From Phlegmacium glaucopus (taxonomy: Eukaryota; Basidiomycota; Agaricomycetes; Agaricales; Cortinariaceae): a stretch of 35,874 nt of DNA. A program made the position numbers and the translations under genes. The stretch spans positions 242,512 through 278,385 of the forward strand of contig MU129987.1 in NCBI GenBank assembly GCA_015039465.1, in the 5' to 3' direction. The notes under the pieces were generated by a model, which saw only the letters and a program-made list of their open reading frames with translations, had not been told where the DNA came from and searched no databases. How positions within the stretch are numbered: the first letter of the stretch is position 1; each line of letters starts with the position of its first letter. This document shows positions 1 to 9,896 of the stretch, in pieces.

Positions 1-240
1 AACATTGTATGCAGCTTGTGGACATTCTGAACTTACCGATACCACTACTCACACAAACAGGGTAACGTAAAACACAACTCTCGTACGAACCCAACCACGG
101 TGAAACAATAAAACCGTGGGAAAGTGTGCTGTTGCACCAGGTATAAGTACGAGTACTTCTCATGTTTTATGTGGAGGTGTACGTAATAGGTCTAGGAGTT
201 ACGTCAAAAGTATACGTGTTACGATCTTTATTTAAGTTAA
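1..240. other. No recognisable gene
   Basis: This is AT-rich DNA with no long reading frame and no family I can name. The KDZ reading frame that follows is closed by a TAA at 238-240, so the upstream part of that transposase is not here. The junction near 240 is probably the truncation point of the KDZ remnant. Confidence 0.5.
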
Positions 241-984
241 GACAGACCTGGTGAAAATCTGCCATGGAATCCTGCAACCAGAGGAAATGTACAACCACAT
301 GATGAAAATGCCCCAGAACCACTTCAAAGCCACTACTTTAGTCCTCCCCGTTTTTATTGTGTGGAAACAATCTGTGCACCCTGTGGTGCAGTTATTGCTT
401 GGGCCAAATTTGCAAAATCTGAATCACCAACAAATATCTTGAACTTCTTGGACAAGGTGTATCCCACAGAGGAGTCTCGGCCTGACTATATATGCATTGA
501 CAAGGCTTGTCTTGTGCTCAGGACTGCTATCAGCAATGGATCTTGGAATGAGTGGCAGAAAACTAGTCGCTTCATTGTTGATGCATACCATTATATCAAT
601 CATCGCACAAATGATTTTCTTTGCTGGAAGTTTTGTAACCCTGGGCCATTAGATGGCTCTGCCCCTAATCTTGTTGTTATGGCCTTGGACAGAAAAAATA
701 AGCCTTATTTGAAACGGGCATTCAATCCTCAGGTATGTTTATTTCTATTATGAGTTTATATTAATTAATTGTGGCTTATTTAGGCATGTGAACAATTGAA
801 TGCATGGCTGGGTGGCTTTGACTCTATTCTGAAACGCATGACACCAGGCAACTTTAATTGGTTTTTGCATACAATGCTCTTTTACCACACTCAATATGTT
901 CTTGAGAGACAAAGACAGAAGAAGTGGAAAAAGGAGAAGAAGGATCAGGAGGGAGATGACTCTGACACAGAGAATGAAGATTGA
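241..984 (+). pseudogene. KDZ-type transposase, C-terminal part, 5' truncated, one intron
   Basis: This is the C-terminal part of a Kyakuja-Dileera-Zisupton DNA transposase (RNase H-fold, cut-and-paste family). It has two exons, 241-732 and 784-984, around a 51-bp GT-AG intron at 733-783. Splicing joins a Gln codon to the exon starting ACEQLNAWLGG. Family-typical motifs in order are YICIDKACLVLRTAI, RFIVDAYHYINHRTNDFLC, CNPGPLDGSAPNLV, then ACEQLNAWLGGFDSILKRM and NWFLHTMLFYHTQYV. The protein ends in a charged Lys/Glu/Asp tail and a TGA at 982-984. The Asp in IVDAYHY and the Glu in ACEQLN are likely catalytic-core residues (family knowledge; alignment not run). The N-terminal half is missing and no start codon is supported. 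The last exon is homologous to the remnant at 27489. An intron this short and intact suggests a fairly recent copy. Confidence 0.85.
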
Positions 985-1063
985 GTTTTAGGTATGATAT
1001 TGTACTATTAAAGTAGACCATTGTAACAGAGCCAAATATTCCTTGAAATGTTTATAAGATGTT

Positions 1064-1515
1064 ACTGAGATTCCACTCAGACTCCATTTGGAATCCACTT
1101 GGAATCCACTGAGAGTCCACTCAGACTCCATTTGGAATCCACTCAGAATCCACTTGGAATCCACTGAGAGTCCACTCAGACTCCATTTGGAATCCACTCA
1201 GAATCCACTTGGAATCCACTGAGAGTCCGCTCAGACTCCATTTGGAATCCACTCGGAATCCACTCGGAATCCACTAAGAGTCCACTCGGACTCTATTTGG
1301 AATCCACTCAGACTCTACTCGGACTCCACTCGGACTCTGTTCGGAATCTACTTAGTGACTTGGACTCCAAGCAGAGTCCGAGTGGAGTCCGAGTGGACTC
1401 CATTCGGAATCCATGATTCCACTCGGACTCCACTCGGACTCCACTGGGAATCCAGTCGGAATGCTCGGACTCCACTCGGATTCCGTTCGGAAGCGTGGGG
1501 CACTGTAAAGTACTG
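1064..1515 (+). repeat. 11-bp phased subterminal array and terminus of the KDZ element
   Basis: The array begins about 80 bp after the KDZ stop codon. It consists of degenerate 11-mers of the form GAATCCACTCA, GACTCCATTTG, GAGTCCACTCA and GAATCCACTTG, placed head to tail with an almost constant 11-bp period. It ends in CGTGGGGCACTGTAAAGTACTG-like sequence at about 1494-1515 (tail GTAAAGTACTG at 1505-1515), which I read as the 3' terminal repeat of the transposon. The same kind of terminus follows the other KDZ C-terminal exon (27998) and three blocks without transposase. The short open frames across the array on both strands are by-products of its periodicity. Confidence 0.7.
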
Positions 1516-1559
1516 CAAATATCTGGTTTATATATGTTTTCTAGCATCAGATCCAAAGG

Positions 1560-1700
1560 GACTGAGGCTGCCTCAGGACACTCTCAGGTTCCTCAGGTTG
1601 CCACAGGACAGCCTAAGACTTTTCATACATAGGTAACTTGCACCCCAGGGCAACCTCTTGACCTGAGCACCCCAGGACATTTCAGGACAGCCTAGGGCAG
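1560..1700. repeat. Degenerate 10-bp CCTCAGGACA-type array
   Basis: Between about 1563 and 1695 the sequence steps through imperfect 10-mers such as CCTCAGGACA, CTCTCAGGTT, CCTCAGGTTG and CCACAGGACA, then looser CAGGACA units. It lies just outside the KDZ terminus at 1515 and has no reading frame of interest. It resembles the phased arrays seen at KDZ ends, but I see no TGGGG...GTAAAG terminus here, so its assignment is open. Confidence 0.45.
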
Positions 1701-1802
1701 AAGTCATTTTTCCTAATGGATACAGGTACATTGGGCCATTTAACCTGTAAAATAATGCAAATAAGTAAATATATTACTTAAATGTTTGCCTTGGGATATA
1801 GT

Positions 1803-1933
1803 GGTTCAGAACCAGTTCTCAGATTTCTGGCCAATCAAGAACCAGAACCAGAACCAGAACTGAACCAGAAACTTGGTTTGGTTTGGTTGGTTCTGGTTCT
1901 CTGGACTGGTTCAGAACTGAACTTCAGCATCCC
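1803..1933. repeat. Imperfect palindrome rich in GGTTC/GAACC and CCAGAA
   Basis: Blocks such as GGTTCAGAACCAG and repeated CCAGAA on one side face TTCTGGTTCTC and GGTTCAGAACTGAAC on the other, so much of the stretch can fold on itself. The right edge reads TTCAGCATCCCTAG, whose complement starts CTAGGGATGCTGAAG, a form often seen at hAT-like or MITE ends (inference). No partner end is visible. Confidence 0.4.
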
Positions 1934-2178
1934 TAGCTTAGTATGATGTTCCAAAGGTGGGATCAAAACTGTGGTAATTTTGTCCATTCTCTGGTATGCT
2001 TTACCTTACTTGCTACTGCTAAGATAGGCAACACTCTGGCAACTGTGGATGATAATGCAAATGTTGGTGATGACTGCAAGTATCTGTGACGATCTGTGAG
2101 TATTCTGTGATGATCTGTGAGTATGTGTGATGATGTGCAATGATGTGCAATGACCTGCAATGATCTGCAAGTATCCGC

Positions 2179-3055
2179 TGATGTACCTGTGGTGGGATCA
2201 GACCGCAAGTAGTAACATAGTTTGGAGGGGTTAATGTAGCTTTCCTCGATAGAGTTAAAGAGAAGTTCGCGGTATTGAGATACGCAAGAAGAGTAGACCG
2301 CGAAGATAGCGAAGTTCGTGAATGATAACCCAGTATGCGAAGTAGCTTAAAGAATGAGACTTATTGACTTAGAATGTTGCTGCAAAGTTTATGGGATCAA
2401 AACTCTGGCCGTCTCTTGTTCACCTTGTCTCCTACTTGCTACAGGTACTTAATACAAGAGTAGTAAACTAGCCAGGTGCGGATATGCAAAACAGTAATGT
2501 AAAATTTGAGCTAATGCGAAGTCACATGAGCCCAGTAGTTTGGTAACGAAGAAATAGGAGATAAAGTAAAAATAAAAGGGATGAGTAAGGAGGTCAGTTG
2601 AATGAGCTCCTGTTTTGAAGGGGATGATAAAATAATATATATGGAAAGTTAAAAGAAAGTAAGTTCAAAACAACATGGACCATGATAAAGCCAGTGAAAG
2701 AGATGCATATGCGAGCCATGAAAGACCGCGAGACTAAGGAGAGGCTGTGCGAAGGTGTGGCTGCGAAGGAATGGAATGGCTAAGCCTGATATTGATTGAG
2801 AGAATTGAAGATATGTTGAAGTATGTAGTGAGAAAAGGAATTAGAGTGCTTTTGATAGTTATGACGGTCGTAGATGTGATGTGCGAAGGTTATGCGAGTG
2901 TTATATCATGTTGTGCAAGGTGCGAAGGATGTGTGAGAACCACAGATGAGGGTGTGAACAAAACTGGTACTCGCGAGGTATCCATATATACTGCGAAGTT
3001 GTTAAAATGCAAAAATAACCAGTTTACGAACCTAGAGGTTATATGGATCCTATCA
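2179..3055 (+). mobile_element. Solo LTR, family A copy 1 (full length, 877 bp)
   Basis: It starts TGATGTACCTG and ends GGATCCTATCA, so the termini are TGAT...ATCA. It is flanked by CCGC at 2175-2178 and 3056-3059. Removing it plus one CCGC rejoins LTR B sequence (GTATCCGC|AATGATATG) as found uninterrupted near 31310. The 3' portion recurs at 7254-7963 and 19015-19793. I see no PBS, gag or pol beside it, so it is a solo LTR left by LTR-LTR recombination (family knowledge). The start and end sequences resemble family B, and the two are sister families. The modest open frame within it has no recognisable product. Confidence 0.8.
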
Positions 3056-3095
3056 CCGCAATGATATGTGAGCATCTGTAAGTATCTGTGAGCAT

Positions 3096-3429
3096 TGTGG
3101 GGAAGATGAGCCAGCTACACAAGGCCATAGTTATGATACATTTTCTTTCTTTCTTCTGTTTTTCTGTTATTTCACTTAATTACTAAACTTGGACAATGCA
3201 TAGGTAGCTCGTAGATCATGGACAAAGTGAGGTGGCCCATGGCCTCTTTCCCTTTCTGTATTGTAGAATTGTGGCACCATGATGCTCTCTAGGCCACCAT
3301 GCCACACTTTTGTAGTATAAAACTCTTAGAATTACAGACCGAAATTATCATTATCTTTTTACCAACTCTTAATCTTCTATCTAAGTCTAAAGACTCTATC
3401 CCCTTTTGAAACTCATATCAATCACTACA
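3096..3429 (-). mobile_element. Solo LTR, family C copy 1 (inverted)
   Basis: On the plus strand it runs TGTGGGGAAGATGAG ... ATCAATCACTACA. This is the reverse complement of the LTRs at 29430-29770 and 32498-32739. It is flanked by GCAT at 3092-3095 and 3430-3433. Deleting the LTR and one GCAT restores the LTR B sequence seen near 31346 (GTGAGCATCTGC). A clean 4-bp duplication and intact ends make this a confident solo LTR insertion. Confidence 0.85.
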
Positions 3430-3510
3430 GCATCTGCAAGTATACTGTGAAGGTTGTGAAACTGCGAAAATGGTGTGTTTACATCCCTAGATGTCTCCTG
3501 GGTCCTATCA

Positions 3511-4607
3511 TCGTTATTGTTACCACTCCAATTCACAATTTTGTTCTAGCTGTTGGTACTGTTGACACCACTGATATTCCATTCACTGATGCTGTATAAA
3601 AAGATATTGAGTAGAAAATTAAGGGACAGTGGGTGATGAAAAGATTGTAGCTAAAAGTTGCTGTATACTAGTACACTCTGTTGGAATTATTGATCCAAAT
3701 GGCATCAGAATGGTATCATATCATGTGATCATCTATTAATACCAGCCTAATATTAGAATGGACTCAGTAGCTACATAGCCACAGGCATTTTGTATTTATA
3801 TAGTTGCTGTATGAGGTGAAATCCTCATTGGCTTATACAAGTACAGCTGGTATTCACCACTTGGTTTGAATTGTCTAAGCTTTTATCTTAATCATTCTCT
3901 CCATTTTATCTGTCCTATAATCTGATGATATCCACCTTTTGGGTTAAATTCAACACACTCTACCTCCATAGCCACTGCTGCTGAACATGGGATTGTAGTT
4001 TGGTTTGCACCCCATTTTTATGTTCATAATTTCCATTTCCTGAAGTTGTCAGGTTGACCCTTGAGCTGATTACTCCTGTCAATCAAAAAGGTGGAGGTTG
4101 TTGGTGTGTGGTGAAAGAATGAACCAGATGGTTCTGAAGTCTGGAGGTTCCATAGTAAGCAAGACAAGTCCAGGAAATTTCCATTACTGCTAGGGAATGT
4201 CATGGGTTTATGAACCTGTACAGGTTGGTACCATGGGTGCCTGTGGGCATGGGCATGGGTTGCAACTTTGTAACCCCTGAGTTGGTGTGATTAAGTCATC
4301 TGCAGTTGATTTACTACCACACATTGCCCCCTTGTTGTTGTAAATAATAAATTAATAATTATAATGTATGCTCCCTGTTGGTTTTGGATGTGTACCTATC
4401 CACAGGTATATATCTATGGGTTATATACCTGGAAAAACCTGCACCTGTACTTGTTGAAACCTGCTGATACACTGTCAGTATGCTAGGTGCTGTACCAACT
4501 GAGGGTGTGATGTGGCTCGGGGCTTTGGTGGCCTAAACACTGAGTCAAGTGTATGCAGAAAGGCTCCAACAAGGTAGGGCAATGAGATATGAGATGAGTG
4601 AAACAAG
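3511..4607. other. Unassigned AT-rich DNA
   Basis: I read six frames here and find only short stop-ridden frames and no family motif. Some low-level structure is present: poly-purine and poly-pyrimidine patches, a GGTGCCTGTGGGCATGGGCATGGG stretch near 4230 that is simple repetition, and A/T-only runs around 4340-4365. The left edge is the 3' end of LTR B. It may be decayed transposon DNA. Confidence 0.5.
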
Positions 4608-4683
4608 GAGCGATGAAATGACAAAGGAGTGATGAAATGACAAAGGGGTGATGAAGTAACAAAAGAGCGATGCAGTGACAAAG
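4608..4683. repeat. 19-bp tandem repeat, four copies
   Basis: There are four head-to-tail imperfect copies of a 19-mer of the form GAGCGATGAAATGACAAAG; the third and fourth carry several substitutions. They lie in an otherwise unassigned region. Overlapping minus-strand open frames are hydrophobic or low-complexity by-products. Confidence 0.75.
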
Positions 4684-5289
4684 TATAGTCACTGTATGGG
4701 CGACTTGCAGTAAAAACACAATGAAACAAGGGTGAACAACGAGAGAGATGATGACAAGACTTAATTCTAAACTCTGGAGAGAGGCAAATACTTTCTTCTT
4801 GTTTTGTGTTAAGTTTAAGCAAAGGTGTAATGTCAGAGTAATTCTGGAATGGAACCAGAACAAGTAACGGAAAGGACTTTGGCCTCAGCGTATGTGCTGT
4901 GCCGCCCAGCTCCTATAGTGTCCTGATCTCGGAACTGTTAGGGGACACCCGATTTCAATCCAATCCTCAACCTCCGAACCATACATTCCACCTTTCCAAC
5001 AACCTCTGTCCTTCCATCCAACTCTGCTTCCGTCACTGGTTTACTCCGGAACTCCATAACTCCATTACTCTGGTTCGTTCCATCTTTTATTTCTATTTTT
5101 CACATCACACCACTTCTTAATTAATTAATTAATTATTATTGTATCATTCCTTTATTTATTTTATATCTCTGTTATGTCCATATTAGTACTTAAATACCCC
5201 TTAACCTAGCAGGGATCCCCATCCTTTCCTCTTTGGATCCCCTGCTAGGTGAGTCACTTGTAGATATCCCTTTGAAATATTATTAACTT
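4684..5289. other. Unassigned DNA between repeats
   Basis: There is no supported gene. A pyrimidine-rich stretch (4960-5110) is followed by a TTAA-type simple repeat (about 5117-5135), then a strong hairpin at 5205-5249. A 73-codon plus-strand open frame (4899-5120) is Ser/His/Pro-rich with no domain, and I do not call it a gene. The C-rich then T-rich layout could be the 3' untranslated end of an element, but nothing proves it. Confidence 0.4.
5205..5249. repeat. Inverted repeat (hairpin) CCTAGCAGG...CCTGCTAGG
   Basis: CCTAGCAGGGATCC at 5205-5218 faces GGATCCCCTGCTAGG at 5235-5249, giving a stem of about 14 pairs with one bulged base and a pyrimidine-rich loop. It is stable as DNA cruciform or RNA hairpin. 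No gene is close enough to call it a terminator. Confidence 0.7.
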
Positions 5290-6400
5290 TGGTAAATGAG
5301 AATATTCCTGGAGGATTCCAGGTGGATTCCTGGTACTCAAGGAAATTATACCAGGAATTAATCCACCAGGAATCCACCAGGAATCCTTGGAATTCCTGGT
5401 ACTACCATTCAATAGTATTTATTATTAATATTTAAAGGTAAAATAGAAATACATAAGTTAATTGTAATCCATACATATATAGGTTAACATATATTACAAG
5501 GTGGCAATGCCTTGCTGCCATTTGAATTTTGAATTTTGTTCAGGCTGCGAGGTTTGGTCATGTGACCACATGTGACACATTGGAATCCTGGAGGAATCCA
5601 GGAGGAATCCAGGAATTCCTGATAAATGAGATTATTCCTGGTGGATTCCTAGTAAATTCTGGGTGGATTCCTAGTATTTCTGTACTACCATTAAATATTA
5701 TTTAAAGGTAAAATAACAATACATAAGTTAATTGTAATCCATACATATATAGGTTAACACATATTAGAGGTGGCTGCCATTTGAATGTTGAATTTTGTTC
5801 AGGCTGTGAGGTGTGACACATCTCAACAGCACTTTGCTTACAACCACAACTGTCACTACAACCAGGAATACTAGGAATGCACCCAGAATTTACTAGGAAT
5901 CCACAAGGAATAATCTCATTTATCAGGAATTCCTGGTTGTAGTGAGAGTGTCACATGTGGTCACATGTGGTCACATGATCAAACCTCGCAGCCTGAACAA
6001 AATTCAAAATTCAAATGGCAGCAAGGCATTGCCACCTTTAATATATGTTAACCTATATATGTATGGATTACAATTAACCTATATATTTCTATTTTACCTT
6101 TACATATTAATAATAAATACTATTTAATGGTAGTACCAGGAATTCCAAGGATTCCGGATGGATTCCTGGTGGATTAATTCCTAAGGAATTCCCAAATTCC
6201 TGGTATAAATTTCCTTGAGTACCAGGAATCCACCCGGAATCCACCTGGATTGGGAAGAGCAAGGAATTTCAATTTCAGAGGAAATCAGAGGAAATTGGCT
6301 GGTAGGAAATTCCTCCCGGAATCCTGGTATTCCTACCAGGAGGAATAGGTAGGAATCCACCAGGATTCCTCCAGGAAGATGTGGGGGAGTGTAAAGACCT
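5290..6400. mobile_element. Non-autonomous KDZ-like block with large foldback
   Basis: Three copies of one internal sequence are present: about 5400-5575 (direct), 5690-5822 (direct, shorter) and 5945-6140 (inverted). Shared blocks include TAAGTTAATTGTAATCCATA, ATATATAGGTTAACA and CAGGCTGCGAGGTTTG-type sequence. The outer sides (GGATTCCTGGTACTCAAGG-type left, TTCCTTGAGTACCAGGAATCC right) are inverted too, so 5290-6250 forms a foldback with arms near 290 bp. It is embedded in 11-bp GGAATCCACCA / GGAATCCTCCT arrays and ends GTGGGGGAGTGTAAAGACCT (6381-6400). The last roughly 230 bp are homologous to 18750-19012. There is no transposase inside; I infer mobilisation in trans by a KDZ enzyme from the shared terminus. 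Confidence 0.65.
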
Positions 6401-7253
6401 CATCCTACTAGGATCCTATCAGATTCCGGCTTGAAAAAAGGTCATTCCTAGTGCATTCCTAGTGCATTCCTAGGGTATTCCGAGTCAATTCCGAATGATA
6501 TTTCCAAAAAAGGAAAAAATGTAAGAATGATAGATCATCCTTTTAGGACCCTGAATCTGTTGAAATTCTATTAATAGCTTCATTTCTTATTGAGAAAAAT
6601 GCAAAATACATTTTTAAACACAGTGCTAAATGAGATTTGGCCTATGGAAAATTTTTCCAAAAAAGGAAATAGTTCCATCCTTTTAGGACCCTGAATCTGT
6701 TGAAATTCTATTAATAGCTTCTTTCCTTATTGAGAAAAATGCAAAATACATTTTTAAACATATACATTTTTAAACATGGCATTAAATGGGATTTGGCCTA
6801 TGGGGAAAATTTTCCCAAAGAGGAAATATTGTATAGAATGATAGAGGATCTTCTTAGGAATACTTGGAATGGACTTGGAATAGACTCAGAATTGACTTGG
6901 AATTGACTTGGAATGACTAAGAATGGACTAGGAATCTGGGCTAGCAATGGACTAGGAATAGACTGGAATTAACTTGGAATGGACTAAGAATTAACTCATA
7001 ATGGACTCAGAATAGACTAGGAATGGACTATAAATAGACTAGGAATCACTCAGAATTTGTATTTTTTTCAAGTCGGAATATGCTTGGATTCCACTCAGAA
7101 TGACTAGGAATGACTAGGAATGTAACTTCCAATTATTTATTTATTTTTTACTCGGACTAAGGTCGGAATTTGGTCGGATTCTGACCATTCCACTCAGATT
7201 CCTACCATTCCGCTCGGATCCACTCGGAATGTGTGGGGGAAGGTAAAGTACTG
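6401..7253. mobile_element. Second KDZ-like non-autonomous block with 140-bp and 11-bp repeats
   Basis: It begins directly after the previous terminus. 6537-6816 holds two direct copies with a 140-bp offset (CCTTTTAGGACCCTGAATC at 6539 and 6679). From about 6850 to 7050 there is a regular 11-bp array (CTTGGAATGGA, CTTGGAATAGA, CTCAGAATTGA, CTAGGAATGGA units), then looser CACTCGGAAT units. It ends GTGTGGGGGAAGGTAAAGTACTG at about 7231-7253, the same terminus type as the KDZ elements at 1515 and 27998. No coding sequence is present. The left terminus is not identifiable. Confidence 0.6.
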
Positions 7254-7963
7254 TTAAAGAGTGAGACTTATTGACTTAGAATGTTGCTGCAAAGTTTATG
7301 GGGTCAAAACTCTGGCCGTCTCTTGTTCACCTCCTCTCCTACTTGCTACAGGTACTTAATACAAGAGTAGTAAACTAGCCAGGTGCGGATATGCAAAACA
7401 GTAATGTAAAATTTGAGCTAATGCGAAGTCACATGAGCCCAGTAGCTTGGTAACGAAGAAATAGGAGATAAAGTAAAAATAAAAGGGATGAGTAAGGAGG
7501 TCAGTTGAATGAGCTCCTGTTTTGAAGGGGATGATAAAATAATATATATGGAAAGTTAAAAGAAAGTAAGTTCAAAACAACACGGACCATGATCAAACCA
7601 GTGAATGGGACGCGTATGTGAGCTGTGAAAGACCACAAGATTAAAATAGAAGCTGTGCAAAGGTGTGGTTGGGAAGGAAAGAAATGGCTAAGTCCAATAT
7701 TGATAGAGAGAGCTGAAGATGTGTTGAAGTATGAAGTGCGAAGAGGAATGAGGGTGCATTGGATAGTTACAAAGGTCGTAGATGTGATGTACGAAGGTTA
7801 TGCGAGGATTATAGCATGTTGTGCAAGGTGCGAAGGATGTGCAAGAACCACGAATGAGGGTGCGAACAAAACTGGTACCTGCGAGGTATCTGTGTATACT
7901 GCAAAGTTGTTAAAACACAAAAATAACCTGTTTACGAACCTAGAGGTCATATGGATCCTATCA
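7254..7963 (+). mobile_element. LTR family A copy 2, 5' truncated
   Basis: It is nearly identical to 2349-3055 of LTR A copy 1 and ends GGATCCTATCA. About the first 170 bp are missing, and the break is exactly at the GTAAAGTACTG terminus of the block before it. The right edge abuts a KDZ remnant in open frame. The left target duplication cannot be tested because of the truncation. The 141-codon open frame from 7625 crosses the LTR/KDZ junction and is not a gene. Confidence 0.8.
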
Positions 7964-9059
7964 CCACTGACCTCCAAGAGAAGCGCAATGCATTGGCTCG
8001 CCAGATCCAACAATGGTGTGAAGTTCAGCTGGCCTACACTCCCCTCATAGCGACCCTGCTCGTTGTCAATGATACAAGTGACAGTGGCTCCCCTCTAGTT
8101 GAAACAACCAAATCTATCCCTCTCCATCTTCCTTCCACAGTTTCTGCTTCCCTTCGTCTTGATCCAACCATTGCTGCTGTTGCTCAGAAGGAACTTTGAC
8201 TACGTGTCGCACAGGCCGATGATGCCTTAGCTGATATATGACACAGTCAACACCTCATCACTGGCCTTGTACATTTCAAGAAACTTAATGTCTCTGGCAC
8301 CGGGAACAAGCCTAATACCCACATGCGAACCCTTCACAATCAGATGACCAACAAGATGGACCAAACAGCAAACTGTTACAGAGCTGCAAGAGCCATGCTC
8401 TATGCGCTTGATCCGACTGGGGGTGATTGGAAGGAACATTTGCATGTCCTGAATAAGAACAACATTCGAGGCCCAGGCAAGGATCCAGACAATCCGACAT
8501 CAAAGGGCCGCTATGAACCTTCATGGATTTGGTTGGTTGCACGGGTAGGAGCTGGGGACGTGGGAGATGAATCTGAGGAGAGTTTAAATGAAGCTCTGCG
8601 AGCTGAGTGGGCAAAATCCATGGCAAGATGAGATTGATGGGAAGAAGAATACCAGCTTGTGCAGGAGGAGATGAGATGGGTGGTTGCATATTTCACTTGG
8701 AAGGCAGAATGGTGGTGGGAACAAGCTAAACGGCGTACACATGCTGACCATGCAACTCAGCAGGGTATTTCTGCCTATGCCCAGAAGCAGGCTTTCATCA
8801 TGAACACACTCGCACATGAGTGCATGCAGCAGTGGCTCCCAGCACTTGCAGAGCAAGGTATTGTCCCTTCTTGGACAGCCCCTTTTGTTGGTGCCATATC
8901 ATCTAACAAATCGGCGGAGGGTGGCACAGGTGAATCTGACGACTTGAGCTGAGTAGCGACGGAGAGGACGGACTTGGGGAATTGGAATCCACTGGCCCTG
9001 CTCTTGGCCTTGCTGCACAAAACACGGGGTTCTTCGACTCTTATGACATTGAAGATTAG
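7964..9059 (+). pseudogene. KDZ-type (CxC2-like) transposase, C-terminal half, decayed
   Basis: One reading frame (that of 8323) runs from the LTR edge to about 8945. It carries the signature of the long C-terminal region of basidiomycete KDZ proteins: RVAQADDALADI, LVHFKKLNVSGTGNKPNT, RYEPSWIWLV, EALRAEWAKSMAR, VQEEMRWVVAYFTWKAEWW, ISAYAQKQAFIM, QWLPALAEQGIVPSWTAPF. It is broken by TGA at 8197, at about 8236, and twice near 8629. Each can be explained as CGA to TGA (Arg expected in LRLRVAQADD and in AR.Q.RWEEE, by family knowledge). After about 8945 a shift to another frame gives an acidic tail (LELSSDGEDGLGELES ... FFDSYDIED) with a TAG at 9057-9059. The zinc-binding CxC region and catalytic core are absent. 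This is a different KDZ lineage from the ones at 241 and 27489. Confidence 0.75.
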
Positions 9060-9896
9060 TAGTGTATACTATATGTTCACATATGGAATGAATTTTTCAT
9101 GTAGTCACGAAGTACTGGCAACACTTTGGAATGTAGGTACTATAGGTAGTGTGTACAGACTTTGTAAACTACTGAAAATAAGTTGATGAGTTGATATGGA
9201 GTTGCAACCATCAAACCCGTACTGTGATGGTGATGTGGAGCAGCAATTTAAACTCCGCTCGAGTACTTACCTTGTTGAGCACTTCAAGTCTCAACCACCA
9301 TCGCCGCCAATCCTCTGGCTTGCAGTGCCTTGAAAAACACAATAAAAGGTAAGTAGGTGTATGTTATGTCCACAACCATTTACTAACCCAGTTCTGGCTA
9401 TTTTTGTTTAACTAGCAGGGTCTTCAGCGCCCAATGATCAGGAGGAGACCACCCATCATATATCCCTTACGCAGTGGAGCATGAGTTTCCAACCATAAAA
9501 AAAAGGTATGTAATATATTCTTATGGTACATTCTACACTAAATCTTGCTTTTTAGGACACCGCACATGTGCTCCTTCCAAGCAGCACCACCTTGCCTTTC
9601 TCCTGTAACTATGGCTGTAGTAGGCTAAATACCCGAATGATTTTGGGTGTTTGGGGCAGGTATGAAATGCGAGGGGAGACCCGCCAGGTATGTGAGGGCA
9701 TCTCTTCACTTCTTCACTGCGAGTGGTGATGATGACACTGCCTTAGGACCCAATGTGATCGCCTAGCACCCCCTACCCTCAGCCCACCCTGCGAGGTCAG
9801 CACCTGACTAACACCACCTAGTGTCCTTACGACCAATGCCATGTTGACACCTAACCTGCAAGATCCAACACCCATGTGGGTGTGAACAGACATGGC
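9060..9896. other. Unassigned DNA downstream of KDZ remnant
   Basis: There is no supported gene. Two stretches look like short introns: GTAAGTAGG...AACTAGCAG at about 9350-9417 and GTATGTAAT...CTTTTTAG at about 9506-9555. Both have GT/AG ends, and the first has a CTAAC branch-like motif. The exon-like pieces between them do not give a protein I know. This may be the rest of the KDZ element's transcribed region. Confidence 0.35.

Larger units (their letters stand above)
1934..3510 (+). mobile_element. Degraded solo LTR, family B copy 1, host of two nested LTRs
   Basis: Segments 1934-2178, about 3056-3095 and 3430-3510 are collinear with the LTR at 30703-31427. Shared pieces are TAGCTTAGTATGATGTTCC, the degenerate TGATCTGCAAGTATCTG-type repeats, and the 3' end CTCCTGGGTCCTATCA. 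The 5' part is missing and the middle is internally deleted relative to the other copy. LTR A (2179-3055) and LTR C (3096-3429) sit inside it, each with a 4-bp target duplication, so this copy is older than both. There is no protein coding. Confidence 0.75.

Noticed and set aside
988..1556. Repetitive open frames on both strands over the 11-bp array
   Set aside because: An 11-bp repeat reads through all frames in turn; the peptides (ESEW, STRTPLG) only mirror the DNA repeat.
4483..4863. Minus-strand 115-126 codon frames
   Set aside because: They are low-complexity His/Ser/Leu-rich translations of the 19-bp repeat and its flanks, with overlapping frames equally open.
7625..8050. 141-codon open frame with ATG
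   Set aside because: It crosses the LTR A / KDZ junction at 7963; the first part is LTR sequence and only the end is KDZ.
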